Assembly: GCA_947175035.1 (NCBI GenBank)
Contig: CAMWLG010000010.1
Location: 1 to 64,000 of the forward strand
DNA length: 64,000 bases
Direction: 5' to 3'
DNA from: an uncultured Lachnospiraceae bacterium
Lineage (GTDB): Bacteria; Bacillota; Clostridia; Lachnospirales; Lachnospiraceae
The translations under genes were made by a program, and so were the position numbers. The notes under the pieces were generated by a model. It worked only from the letters and a program-made list of their open reading frames with translations. It did no database searches and was not told the DNA's origin. Positions 19,342 through 28,327 of this stretch are shown one piece after another; positions within the stretch are counted from its first letter, which is position 1; every line of letters starts with the position of its first letter.

Positions 19342-20115
19342 CTATACGGAATCCTGCTGTGCTTTCATCTCAGCCCTGCGCTTGCGGATACCGTCGAGAA
19401 TTACTTCTTTTTTCTCAATTAATTTATTCTTTTCCATGGCGGGCACACCTTTCAGACGGTATTCCATGCCAAGCTTCTCATATTTGGACTCTCCCATGGT
19501 GTGATAGGGGAGCGCGTCCAATGCCTTCAGATTGGAGAATTGACCGATAAAGTAGCCAAGTTCAAACAGATATTTGTCATCATCCGTGTAACCGGGGACA
19601 ATGACATGACGAATCCACATATCCACCTTTTTCTCATTCAGATAGGCGGCGAATTTCAGGATATTAGTGTTGGGCTGCTTCACCAGATCTTTGTGCTTCT
19701 CAGGATCGATATGCTTGATATCCAGCATCACCAAATCGGTCAGTGTCATCAGATGATCCAACTTCTTCAGCCATTCTGTGTTGTCGGGGTTGTAGGCGAT
19801 GCCTGAGCTGTCAATACAAGTGTGGATGCCCTTTTCCTTGGCCAGCGTGAAGAGGTCAATCAGGAAATCCACCTGCATCAGTGGTTCTCCTCCCGTGACC
19901 GTGAGACCGCCGCCGTTCTGGTAGAAGGCGCTGTTGCGCTCATACTGCTCTATAATGTAGGAAGGCTCCATGAGCGTGCCGCTGTTCATCTCCCAAGTGT
20001 CAGGGTTGTGGCAGTAGGCGCAGCGCATGGGGCAGCCCTGAACAAATACAACAAATCTTGTGCCGGGACCGTCAACGGTTCCAAAACTTTCCAATGAATG
20101 AATTCTCCCTTGCAT
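19342..20115 (-). CDS. pflA: Pyruvate formate-lyase activating enzyme (radical SAM)
   Basis: IHSLESFGTVDGPGTRFVVFVQGCPMRCAYCHNPDTWEMNSG with CxxxCxxC motif. Confidence 0.96.
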   Translation of the reverse strand: MQGRIHSLESFGTVDGPGTRFVVFVQGCPMRCAYCHNPDTWEMNSGTLMEPSYIIEQYERNSAFYQNGGGLTVTGGEPLMQVDFLIDLFTLAKEKGIHTCIDSSGIAYNPDNTEWLKKLDHLMTLTDLVMLDIKHIDPEKHKDLVKQPNTNILKFAAYLNEKKVDMWIRHVIVPGYTDDDKYLFELGYFIGQFSNLKALDALPYHTMGESKYEKLGMEYRLKGVPAMEKNKLIEKKEVILDGIRKRRAEMKAQQDSV

Positions 20116-20219
20116 AGCATTTCCTCTCTATATGTTTCCACCACAATTGCGTGGCGATTCTATTTCTATCTATTATAACTCTTTTTTGGAAAAATATAAA
20201 GCCCTGAAAGCGGAACAAG

Positions 20220-20254
20220 AAAAAGGAAAGCCATAGCAAACGCTATGGCTTTCC
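20220..20254 (-). terminator. Intrinsic terminator at the end of the split pfl operon
   Basis: On minus strand GGAAAGCCATAGC-GTTT-GCTATGGCTTTCC followed by TTTTTC. Confidence 0.85.
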
Positions 20255-20273
20255 GCTAGTTTTAACAGCTGTC

Positions 20274-20516
20274 TTAGATTGCCTCGTGGAAAGTACGAGA
20301 AATTACATCAGCCTGCTGCTCGGGAGTCAGCTTAATGAAGTTTACTGCATATCCGGATACACGGATTGTCAGCTGAGGATAATTCTCGGGATGTTTCTGG
20401 GCATCCAATAAGGTATCTCTGTTCAGAACGTTTACGTTCAGATGATGACCGCCTTTTGTTGCATAGCCATCCAATAAATTTACAAGGTTGTCAACTTGTG
20501 CTGTGTTTGCTGCCAT
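20274..20516 (-). CDS. Stand-alone glycyl-radical domain protein (detached PFL C-terminal domain, GrcA/YfiD-like)
   Basis: [80 protein letters not shown] radical loop; AGGAGG RBS. Confidence 0.93.
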   Translation of the reverse strand: MAANTAQVDNLVNLLDGYATKGGHHLNVNVLNRDTLLDAQKHPENYPQLTIRVSGYAVNFIKLTPEQQADVISRTFHEAI

Positions 20517-20567
20517 AATAATTTCCTCCTATATTATTATATGATTCATTTTGTTATGAGGAACCGT

Positions 20568-20771
20568 TTATTTATAGTCATCCAGTCCCTCGTGTAAAGT
20601 GGGTACACTGCAGGCCAACGGTGTTCTGGAACAATCCGTACAGCCCATTGTCTGAACGTTCTTTGATGCTTCCTCTTCTGTGGCAGTGTCTACATTTACA
20701 TGCCCGACACCGTTTGCCATGCCGGAATCCAGCATTTTTACAAGATCGTCAATCATCTGTTTCTCGTCCAT
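20568..20771 (-). CDS. 67-aa protein resembling the N-terminal half of a glycyl-radical domain, without Gly loop, with three Cys
   Basis: MDEKQMIDDLVKMLDSGMANGVGHVNVDTATEEEASKNVQTMGCTDCSRTPLACSVPTLHEGLDDYK; AAGGAG RBS; between PFL body and radical-domain ORF. Confidence 0.75.
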   Translation of the reverse strand: MDEKQMIDDLVKMLDSGMANGVGHVNVDTATEEEASKNVQTMGCTDCSRTPLACSVPTLHEGLDDYK

Positions 20772-20865
20772 AGTGTCTCCTTTATACTACGTTAGATAGT
20801 GTTTCCATACCAGGCATCAGGAGATAAAAGAGATATCTCCCGATACTATAGTATGCTTTTGTTTA

Positions 20866-20942
20866 TTACTTATTCAGATCTAACCCGATATCAGGCGATA
20901 TCGTGACCGAGTTACTTATTTGTTCAAATCTAACTCGATATC
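20866..20942 (-). repeat. Direct duplication of PFL 3' end (27-nt units at 20916-20942 and 20866-20892)
   Basis: GATATCGAGTTAGATTTGAACAAATAA (in gene) and GATATCGGGTTAGATCTGAATAAGTAA (downstream). Confidence 0.85.
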
Positions 20943-22955
20943 GCCGGCAAATACCTGATCCTCTTTGCCGAGTGCACCAGGGATGATGGTGAAGGTATTG
21001 GAGATACCATCCTGCGCATCATTGAAGGGCAGCTTGGATACGGAAGACAGGGAAGCAACAGCACCATGAGTATCGCGGCCGTGCATAGGGTTTGCACCGG
21101 GAGCGAAAGGCTGGCCTTTCTTACGTCCATCAGGAGTATTACCTGTAGCCTTACCATAGGTTACGTTGGAGGTAATGGTCAGGATGGAAGTTGTAGGAAC
21201 ACCATTTCTGTAGGTGTGATGTCTTCTGATTGCTGTCATGAACTTGTGAACGATCTCCTGAGCGATGCTGTCCACACGATCATCATCATTACCATACTTA
21301 GGGAATTCGCCGGTGGTCTTGAAGTCAACGATAACGCCGTCCTCATCACGAACTACTTCAACTTTTGCATACTTAATAGCGGACAGGGAGTCAGCCACGA
21401 TGGACAGACCTGCAACACCTGTAGCGAAGTATCTCTTGACATCTCTGTCATGAAGAGCCATCTCAGCTCTCTCATAGCAGTATTTGTCATGCATATAGTG
21501 AATGATGTTCAGAGTGTTTACATATACATCTGCCTGCCACTCCATCATATCCAGGAATTTATCCATTACATCATCATAGTCAAGCACATCGCCTGCAACG
21601 GGACGATATTTAGGACCAACCTGCTTCTTGGTAACCTCGTCAACACCGCCGTTCAAAGCGTACAGCAAGCACTTCGCAAGGTTTGCACGAGCGCCGAAGA
21701 ACTGCATCTCCTTACCGATTACCATGGAGGATACACAGCAAGCGATACCATAGTCATCACCATGGGTAACTCTCATCAGATCGTCGTTCTCATACTGGAT
21801 GGAAGAGGTCTGGATGGACATCTTTGCACAGTATTTCTTCCAATTCTCAGGAAGTCTTGTAGACCAAAGTACAGTCAGGTTGGGCTCAGGAGAAGGTCCA
21901 AGGTTCTCCAAGGTGTGCAGATAACGGAAGCTCATCTTGGTTACCATAGGTCTGCCGTCAACACCAACACCGCCCAGAGACTCGGTAACCCATACTGGAT
22001 CGCCGGCGAAAATCTGGTTGTACTCGGGAGTACGTGCAAACTTTACGCAACGCAGCTTCATGATAAAGTGATCAACAAACTCCTGAATCTGCTCCTCGGT
22101 AAAGGTGCCGTTTGCCAAATCTCTCTCTGCATAGATATCAAGGAAGGTGGAGGTACGTCCCAGGGACATAGCAGCACCGTTCTGCTCCTTTACAGAGCAA
22201 AGATATCCGAAGTATACAGCCTGAATAGCTTCCTTCACGTTAGTAGCGGGATTGGAGATATCGCAGCCGTAAGAAGCAGCCATCTCCTTCATCATCTTCA
22301 GGGCAACCATCTGCTCGGAAATCTCCTCGCGCAGACGAATCACGTCATCAGTCATAACTCGTCCGGTAGATGCCTTCTGTGCTTCCTTATCCTCGATCAG
22401 TCTGTCGATACCATACAGAGCAACACGTCTGTAGTCGCCGATGATACGGCCGCGGCCATAAGCATCAGGAAGACCTGTGATAATATGGGAAGAACGGCAA
22501 GCTCTCATCTCAGGATTGTAAGCATCAAAGCAGCCTGCGTTGTGTGTCTTTCTGTGAGTGGAGAAGAACTCGGAAATCTCAGGGTCAACCTCGTAACCGT
22601 TATCGGAGCAAGCCTTCTCTGCCATACGGATACCGCCATAAGGCTGAAGAGATCTCTTGAAAGGCTTGTCAGTCTGGAAACCTACAATAGTCTCCTTGGA
22701 TTTGTCTAAATAGCCAGGGCCATGAGAAGTGATAGTGGAAACAACCTTGGTGTCCATATCGAGAACGCCGCCAGCTTCTCTTTCCTTTTTCTGCAGATCA
22801 AGAACCATTGCCCACAGGTCCTTGGTGTTCTGGGTAGCCCCCGCCAAGAAAGACTCATCACCATCATAGGGATGATAGTTTCTCTGGATGAAGTCACGAA
22901 CATTGACCTCTTTGTCCCACTTGCCACGCACGAAATCAGTTTCAATTGGTTTCAT
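20916..22955 (-). CDS. pflB: Formate C-acetyltransferase body lacking its C-terminal glycyl-radical domain
   Basis: 679 aa; [11 protein letters not shown] Cys-Cys pair; C-terminus [25 protein letters not shown] stops where the radical domain normally follows. Confidence 0.92.
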   Translation of the reverse strand: MKPIETDFVRGKWDKEVNVRDFIQRNYHPYDGDESFLAGATQNTKDLWAMVLDLQKKEREAGGVLDMDTKVVSTITSHGPGYLDKSKETIVGFQTDKPFKRSLQPYGGIRMAEKACSDNGYEVDPEISEFFSTHRKTHNAGCFDAYNPEMRACRSSHIITGLPDAYGRGRIIGDYRRVALYGIDRLIEDKEAQKASTGRVMTDDVIRLREEISEQMVALKMMKEMAASYGCDISNPATNVKEAIQAVYFGYLCSVKEQNGAAMSLGRTSTFLDIYAERDLANGTFTEEQIQEFVDHFIMKLRCVKFARTPEYNQIFAGDPVWVTESLGGVGVDGRPMVTKMSFRYLHTLENLGPSPEPNLTVLWSTRLPENWKKYCAKMSIQTSSIQYENDDLMRVTHGDDYGIACCVSSMVIGKEMQFFGARANLAKCLLYALNGGVDEVTKKQVGPKYRPVAGDVLDYDDVMDKFLDMMEWQADVYVNTLNIIHYMHDKYCYERAEMALHDRDVKRYFATGVAGLSIVADSLSAIKYAKVEVVRDEDGVIVDFKTTGEFPKYGNDDDRVDSIAQEIVHKFMTAIRRHHTYRNGVPTTSILTITSNVTYGKATGNTPDGRKKGQPFAPGANPMHGRDTHGAVASLSSVSKLPFNDAQDGISNTFTIIPGALGKEDQVFAGDIELDLNK

Positions 22956-23051
22956 TTTGAAATGCCTCCTATTTTTATTTTTTTAAAGTAACCGCACCGC
23001 TGAAAGCTGTGGTTGCTTTTGGCAGTGTGAGTTACTCTTAAGCCTGCTTAT

Positions 23052-23080
23052 ATTATAAGAAAAACAGTTGTCAGAGTCAA
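23052..23080 (-). promoter_or_regulatory. Sigma-A type promoter for pfl operon
   Basis: Minus strand TTGACT-17 nt-TATAAT. Confidence 0.7.
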
Positions 23081-23205
23081 GTTCAATAGTGCATTTTTTT
23101 ATGTACAAAATAGGGCGCTATTGAAAAAATTACAGGCAAATTTTGTATAATTTGTATAAACGCGCGAAAATATATTTCATGGCTGAACTGTTACAAAAGA
23201 ATAGC

Positions 23206-23234
23206 TTGCCAGACTTTGGGGAATAGATTATAAT
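23206..23234 (+). promoter_or_regulatory. Sigma-A type promoter for DUF1858 gene
   Basis: TTGCCA-17 nt-TATAAT. Confidence 0.65.
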
Positions 23235-23290
23235 GTAACAAATTGTTAGGACAAGTACCTGCATGACAGGTGGTCAGAGAGGAGAAAAAC

Positions 23291-23482
23291 ATGAGTGGAA
23301 TTACAAGGGAAATGACGATTGGTGAAATTTTGCGCGCGAATCCTGATGTGGCGCCTGTATTGATGGATGCGGGCATGCATTGTCTGGGGTGCCCTTCGGC
23401 GCAGGGTGAGTCTTTGGAGGAGGCTGCCATGGTTCATGGGATAGATATTGATTCTTTGATGGAAGCGATAGAATCTCTGTAG
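23291..23482 (+). CDS. DUF1858 domain-containing protein
   Basis: [53 protein letters not shown]. Confidence 0.9.
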   Translation: MSGITREMTIGEILRANPDVAPVLMDAGMHCLGCPSAQGESLEEAAMVHGIDIDSLMEAIESL

Positions 23483-23528
23483 AATCGGAAAATATCAGGC
23501 AAATTGACCTGTTTTGAGTGGAAATATA

Positions 23529-23575
23529 AAAGCGCTTTCCGTGAAATTTTTTAATCACGAAAAGCGTTTTTTCAT
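23529..23575 (+). terminator. Intrinsic terminator after DUF1858 gene
   Basis: AAAAGCGCTTTCCGTGA...TCACGAAAAGCGTTTTTTC. Confidence 0.75.
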
Positions 23576-23599
23576 ACTTTAAGTTCTAATTTTAAGTGT

Positions 23600-24037
23600 C
23601 TATTTGGTCACAACCTGACTGAAGCATGGCTCGGTGTCTCCGGGATTATAATAATCCAAATGAACGCTGAGCAGGCTGGCGTCAATGCGGGAAGCACTAG
23701 AAATGCTGTCGATCGACTTGATAAAATTGTCACGCTGGACTTCCAAATTATTATCAAGGGTAGATTTCAGGATGCGATCTGTCTCGGCATCCAAGCCAAA
23801 AAGTTTTTCATTCAGCTTGTAGCGGTATATGATTTTGTTGCCCTCTATGGCAAATTCCATGGACATTTCACCGGAGGAATTGACTTGGTTGAGTCCTGCA
23901 TTCACGGCACTTGCCTCCCGTGGGTTGTCGGCATACCACTCTTCCAAATCTGCATAGGTCTTGGATGCGCATCCGACCATCACCATGATCATAGACAATG
24001 TCATAACAAGGATAGCTGCTTTCTTTCGTGTAGTCAT
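23600..24037 (-). CDS. Small lipoprotein (DUF4854-like)
   Basis: MTTRKKAAILVMTLSMIMVMVGCASKTYADLEEWYADNP; lipobox MVGC. Confidence 0.6.
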   Translation of the reverse strand: MTTRKKAAILVMTLSMIMVMVGCASKTYADLEEWYADNPREASAVNAGLNQVNSSGEMSMEFAIEGNKIIYRYKLNEKLFGLDAETDRILKSTLDNNLEVQRDNFIKSIDSISSASRIDASLLSVHLDYYNPGDTEPCFSQVVTK

Positions 24038-24076
24038 TTTTCCCCTCTCATTCTGCCGCTAAGGCGGCACGTTTTA

Positions 24077-24814
24077 TTATTCCTTAGGAGCCAGCGCGGA
24101 TAATGCGTTTTCCGCTATCAACGCCTCGCAATGCTCCTCCAAAAAAGTGCGGCTGGCGGGCATGGCGCGCTGCAGGCTGCCATATTCGGAGATCATGTTG
24201 CTCACGCGGTCGAAATCGTCTCTGGTAGAGTCGCCCTGTGTCAGCACCAATAAATATTTTTGTGAACTTCCATCTTTATACAAGGCGCTTCGGCCCTGAA
24301 AACGCGCATCCGTGACAGCAGCTATGGACATTACCTGCTGCAGGGAGTCCAGACTGAAAATACGGGTACGAAGTTTCTCCTCCTCGCTTTCCTGGGTGGG
24401 AACTGCCGTCGCTGCAGGGACATCCGCCTGGGCGTCTTGAAGCCTGCGGAACAAATCCAACATTTCCTGATGTTCCTCGCCATCATTAAAATCATCCTCG
24501 TCACCGTACTCATCATCCTCTGTGGCTGAGGGGGCAAACCTGGAAAAGCGAGTGTCCAATTCCTCAGGATCTTCCACCTTGGTGATAATCAATACAATGC
24601 ACTCTGCGTTGAGGGGGATTGCCTCTATCATTAGTGGAATATCCTCGGCCTCAAAGCCAAATTCAAAATTGGCTTGCTGCATCATATCACGAAAAAGGTT
24701 CTTGGCTTTCTCGGTACCATAGGCAAGTTCACTTATTTTTAATTCGCGGCTGACCAAGTCTTCTCTGGTCAAAGTACAACGAATTTGGTTTTCATTTACT
24801 TTTTCTATTTTCAT
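24077..24814 (-). CDS. mecA: Adaptor protein MecA
   Basis: MKIEKVNENQIRCTLTREDLVSRELKISELAYGTEKAKNLFRDMMQQANFEFGFEAEDIPLMIEAIPL; start placed at CAT 24812-24814. Confidence 0.88.
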   Translation of the reverse strand: MKIEKVNENQIRCTLTREDLVSRELKISELAYGTEKAKNLFRDMMQQANFEFGFEAEDIPLMIEAIPLNAECIVLIITKVEDPEELDTRFSRFAPSATEDDEYGDEDDFNDGEEHQEMLDLFRRLQDAQADVPAATAVPTQESEEEKLRTRIFSLDSLQQVMSIAAVTDARFQGRSALYKDGSSQKYLLVLTQGDSTRDDFDRVSNMISEYGSLQRAMPASRTFLEEHCEALIAENALSALAPKE

Positions 24815-24946
24815 ATAACGCTCCTTTCTGCATCCATGATGCGGAGTGTGTGTTTTGGCTAATTGAATTCTATACTTTTGCAGGCTGTTCGTCAATAGAA
24901 GCGGCGCACAGTTTAAGAAAAATTTATTATTTTGGAAAATTTTAAC

Positions 24947-24975
24947 TTGCCAAAAACAGGACAATACATTATAAT
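24947..24975 (+). promoter_or_regulatory. Orphan sigma-A type promoter divergent from mecA
   Basis: TTGCCA-17 nt-TATAAT. Confidence 0.5.
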
Positions 24976-25563
24976 CATATTTGTAAATGCCTCCGGCAAT
25001 CTGACACTGGAAGGAGGCAGGCGATATTCTTTTTAGTTGACTTATTATTTCTATATATATTATATCACAATGTGCAGTAAAAGTGCAGTATTTTTTCCGA
25101 CATATCATGCGAAGCGCGGTTGACACAATCCCTGAAATATCAATTGTTTGACAACAATCGGTAATTTTCGTTTGGCAATATTCGGTCGGTGCTTGCGCAG
25201 CAGCTGTGCGGTGGTGTCTTACAAGTGCATACGTGCTTGTTCTATAGAGTTCATAGTATTTCAACTATAATTTTCACAGATATAATTCATTTTAATCAGT
25301 TTTTATATGTATTTTTTGCTATTTTTATGAACCGACATGTTTGTAATATAAATATCGGTTCGTGTCGCCGGAGCATTTACAGTTGGTATATCACAATATC
25401 ACAACTTCTTTTGGTCATAACCTGCAAACGGATTCTCAGGTGTATCGGGAAATTGCTATTTTGGGGAAAGAATTGCCTTTTGTTGCAGTTTGCTGACAGC
25501 CGGTTCTTCCTGAGAAAACAAAATTTGTCAAAATTGGTAATGACGACGTCGAATTCGTGTGTT

Positions 25564-25599
25564 AGAATGTAACTGCTGGTATATTTACAGTTACATTCT
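25564..25599. promoter_or_regulatory. Perfect 12-bp inverted repeat upstream of GH18 gene
   Basis: AGAATGTAACTG-12 nt-CAGTTACATTCT; left arm overlaps TGTTAGAAT (extended -10-like). Confidence 0.65.
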
Positions 25600-25645
25600 G
25601 CACATGAGTTTTGACATATAAAAAGGAAAAAGAGAGAAGTGGATT

Positions 25646-27352
25646 ATGAAGAACAAAATAGTGACAGTTCTAATTGCAGTGGTCCTTATCGGGATCGTGG
25701 CGGCAATCGCCGTGGCGAAACCATTAGTGGACAAGTATTCTTACAGTGATGAGCGCATGGATTTGGATGAGTATTTTCAGGTGTCAGGGGCAAGGGCAGC
25801 TATCATCTTACAGGATGAGATGGTCGAGGAGCAGGCGCTTGTGAAGGATGGAATCTGTTATTTTGATTTGGACACCGTTCATAAATATATGAATGAAATT
25901 TTCTATGTGGATAGGGCGGAGAACCTGCTGCTTTACACGGATGCGCTGGAGACGGTCAGTGCGGCGCTGGAGGGCAACGAGGGAACTTACTTCAATATGC
26001 AGGGGGAGCAGGACATGGGATATCCCCTATGCTTTGTGGAGAATGACACGGTTTATCTGGCGGCGGATTATGTGAAGCTGTTTACCAATTATGGCTATGA
26101 AGTGTTTGACAGACATGTGCAGGTATATACCCAGTGGGGAGAGAAGAGCGAAGCTCAGATTAAGAAAAAGACTGCGGTTCGTGAGAAAGGCGGCATTAAG
26201 AGTCCTATTCTGCGGGATATGGAGTTGGGAGAGACTGTAGAGGTGCTTGAGGCCATGGAGACATGGAGCAGGGTGAAAACCTCTGATTCGATGATTGGTT
26301 ATGTGGAGAACAAGAGACTGAGCGAGGCTGTCATGGTGCAGGAGACGCCGGTGACGGATTATACGGCGCCGGATTATATTGGGCTCCCCATGGAGGGGAA
26401 GGTCAGTCTGGGATTTCATGCCATTGGCGCCACCGCGGGTAACAGTACGCTGTATGAGATGGTATCCGGCAGCAAGGGGATGAACGTGATCGCACCCACA
26501 TGGTTCAGCCTTTGTGATGAAGAGGGGAATTTCAGGAGCTTTGGGGAGCGGAGTTATGTGGAGTCCGCACACACGGTGGGGCTGCAGGTTTGGGGCGTGT
26601 TGGATAATTTTAACTATCGTAACGACACCAAGACGACAGTAGATGAGCATGTGGTGCTTTCTTCCACTGCGAAGCGTCAGAAGTTAGTGAACGGGATTAC
26701 TGATATGGCAGTGGAACTTGGATTGGATGGCATCAATATTGATTTTGAGCAGGTGGCGTCAGGGACAGGGGTGCATTATGTGCAATTCCTGCGTGAGTTG
26801 TCCGTGGCATGCAGGCAGAATGGACTGGTGCTCTCAGTGGATGATTATGTTCCTTTTCATTTTAATGAACATTACAGGCTGGATATTCAGGGACAGATTG
26901 CGGATTATGTCGTGATTATGGGATATGATGAGCACTGGCATGGCAGTGGTGATCCCGGGAGCGTGGCAAGTATAGGGTATGTGTCAAACGGGATTGAAAA
27001 GACCTTGTCTGAGGTGCCTGCCAAGAAGGTAGTCAATGCGCTGCCGCTGTATATGATCGAGTGGACTACTGATGGCGTGACTGTGACAGATAAATATTTG
27101 ACAATGAATAATGTGGCGGATTTCCTGAAGTTGGTCGGAAAAGAGCCCGTATGGGATGAGACCACATGTCAGAATTATCTGGAATGGCAGAGCGGGAGCG
27201 GGTTGAAGCAGGTGTGGCTTGAGGATGCGGAATCTATCAGGGTGAAGCTGAACGTGATGAGCACGAATGAGATTGGCGGTGTGGCTGTTTGGAGATTGGG
27301 GTATGGGACTCCGGAGGTCTGGGAGTTGATCAATGCTTATAGCGTGTCATGA
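25646..27352 (+). CDS. Membrane-anchored GH18-family glycosidase with SH3-like domain
   Basis: N-terminal TM; SH3-like GGIKSPILRDMELGETVEVLEAMETWSRVKTSDSMIGYVENKRL; catalytic LDGINIDFEQ. Confidence 0.85.
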   Translation: MKNKIVTVLIAVVLIGIVAAIAVAKPLVDKYSYSDERMDLDEYFQVSGARAAIILQDEMVEEQALVKDGICYFDLDTVHKYMNEIFYVDRAENLLLYTDALETVSAALEGNEGTYFNMQGEQDMGYPLCFVENDTVYLAADYVKLFTNYGYEVFDRHVQVYTQWGEKSEAQIKKKTAVREKGGIKSPILRDMELGETVEVLEAMETWSRVKTSDSMIGYVENKRLSEAVMVQETPVTDYTAPDYIGLPMEGKVSLGFHAIGATAGNSTLYEMVSGSKGMNVIAPTWFSLCDEEGNFRSFGERSYVESAHTVGLQVWGVLDNFNYRNDTKTTVDEHVVLSSTAKRQKLVNGITDMAVELGLDGINIDFEQVASGTGVHYVQFLRELSVACRQNGLVLSVDDYVPFHFNEHYRLDIQGQIADYVVIMGYDEHWHGSGDPGSVASIGYVSNGIEKTLSEVPAKKVVNALPLYMIEWTTDGVTVTDKYLTMNNVADFLKLVGKEPVWDETTCQNYLEWQSGSGLKQVWLEDAESIRVKLNVMSTNEIGGVAVWRLGYGTPEVWELINAYSVS

Positions 27353-27418
27353 TGGAGTGATTTAAATAGTGTTTAACAGGAGGGATTTTGGTTGGATCCT
27401 TCGCACAGTAAAATGAGA

Positions 27419-27462
27419 AAAGCCGGGGAGCTACCCAGATTAAATGAGAGCTCCCCGGCTTA
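27419..27462. terminator. Bidirectional-type hairpin between convergent genes
   Basis: AAGCCGGGGAGCT...AGCTCCCCGGCTT. Confidence 0.8.
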
Positions 27463-27474
27463 TATCACGTTTCT

Positions 27475-28314
27475 TTATCTTGCCTTTTTCCGCAACACCA
27501 AACATCCTCCAAAGCACAATGCAGAGGCAACCAGCAGCCAACTGCTCAAATTCCCCTCCCCGGTCTTGGGCACAGCATCATACTCGCCGGAAGATGCTGC
27601 GGGCTTGGACTGTGTCTGTGCCGCTGGAGCAGTGTTGGCAGCGGGAGCGCTGGCGGCAGGTCCGTTGCCGGAAGTGCTGTAGTCGCTAGGATCCGTCATA
27701 AGGCCGCCCGCTTTGGCAAAGTTGAAAGTTCCTGCTTTAAAATTGTAATACTCTTTGAGGACTCCGCCGGCATTAGCCGTGCAAGCGTAACCTACTGTTC
27801 CACCCACAGTGACGGTAGTGTCAACAGTGTTCTCTATGGTGGCAATCATGCGGAGGTTGGTTACATTGCTGTGGAAAGTACAAGTTGCGGTGTCATACAC
27901 ATACGCGTTTGTAATGTTGCCAGTGATAGCGGCATAGCTGTCAGTGTTTACATGGCACTCGTCCGCACCGCCTACAGAAATCACCACGTTGGCGCTGTTG
28001 ATGGTGAGATTGCTCAGATGCGCGTTTACCGTGATGTTTTTGCCGCCACCGGCGGAATCGTCATTAGCCATTACCACAAGAATGTCTCCGTCGTTGACCT
28101 TCTCGTCTCCTTCGTTAAGATAGTAGAGGTCTTTGCCGCCGGAATCCTTGGAAAAGCTTCCGGTTTGCAATCGCCACTCGTGTTGATCTGTGTCGTATTG
28201 AAGGTAATGGGTGGTGGGTGTCGCTGCGGAAACCCTCATTGTGCCGGCACCGGGAAGCAGTGCTATAAGCGATGCGGCAGCCGCCAAAGCGACTAATTTG
28301 TTGAATTTTTTCAT
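27475..28314 (-). CDS. Secreted protein with LPXTG-like C-terminal sorting signal
   Basis: Signal peptide MKKFNKLVALAAAASLIALLPGAGTMRVSAA; C-term VPKTGEGNLSSWLLVASALCFGGCLVLRKKAR. Confidence 0.8.
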   Translation of the reverse strand: MKKFNKLVALAAAASLIALLPGAGTMRVSAATPTTHYLQYDTDQHEWRLQTGSFSKDSGGKDLYYLNEGDEKVNDGDILVVMANDDSAGGGKNITVNAHLSNLTINSANVVISVGGADECHVNTDSYAAITGNITNAYVYDTATCTFHSNVTNLRMIATIENTVDTTVTVGGTVGYACTANAGGVLKEYYNFKAGTFNFAKAGGLMTDPSDYSTSGNGPAASAPAANTAPAAQTQSKPAASSGEYDAVPKTGEGNLSSWLLVASALCFGGCLVLRKKAR

Positions 28315-28327
28315 AAGTAGTGTCCTC

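Noticed and set aside
21066-22709. 547-aa ORF antisense to PFL on + strand
   Set aside because: Lies entirely opposite a strongly conserved coding gene; composition and lack of motifs indicate an antisense shadow ORF.
20274-22955. Split PFL as a simple frameshift/sequencing error
   Set aside because: The radical domain is ~400 bp away, has its own ATG and AGGAGG RBS, and the break falls at a domain boundary; a single indel cannot rejoin the parts.
25189-25572. 127-aa ORF in the mecA-GH18 intergenic region
   Set aside because: No RBS and random-looking composition; kept only as part of a non-coding interval.
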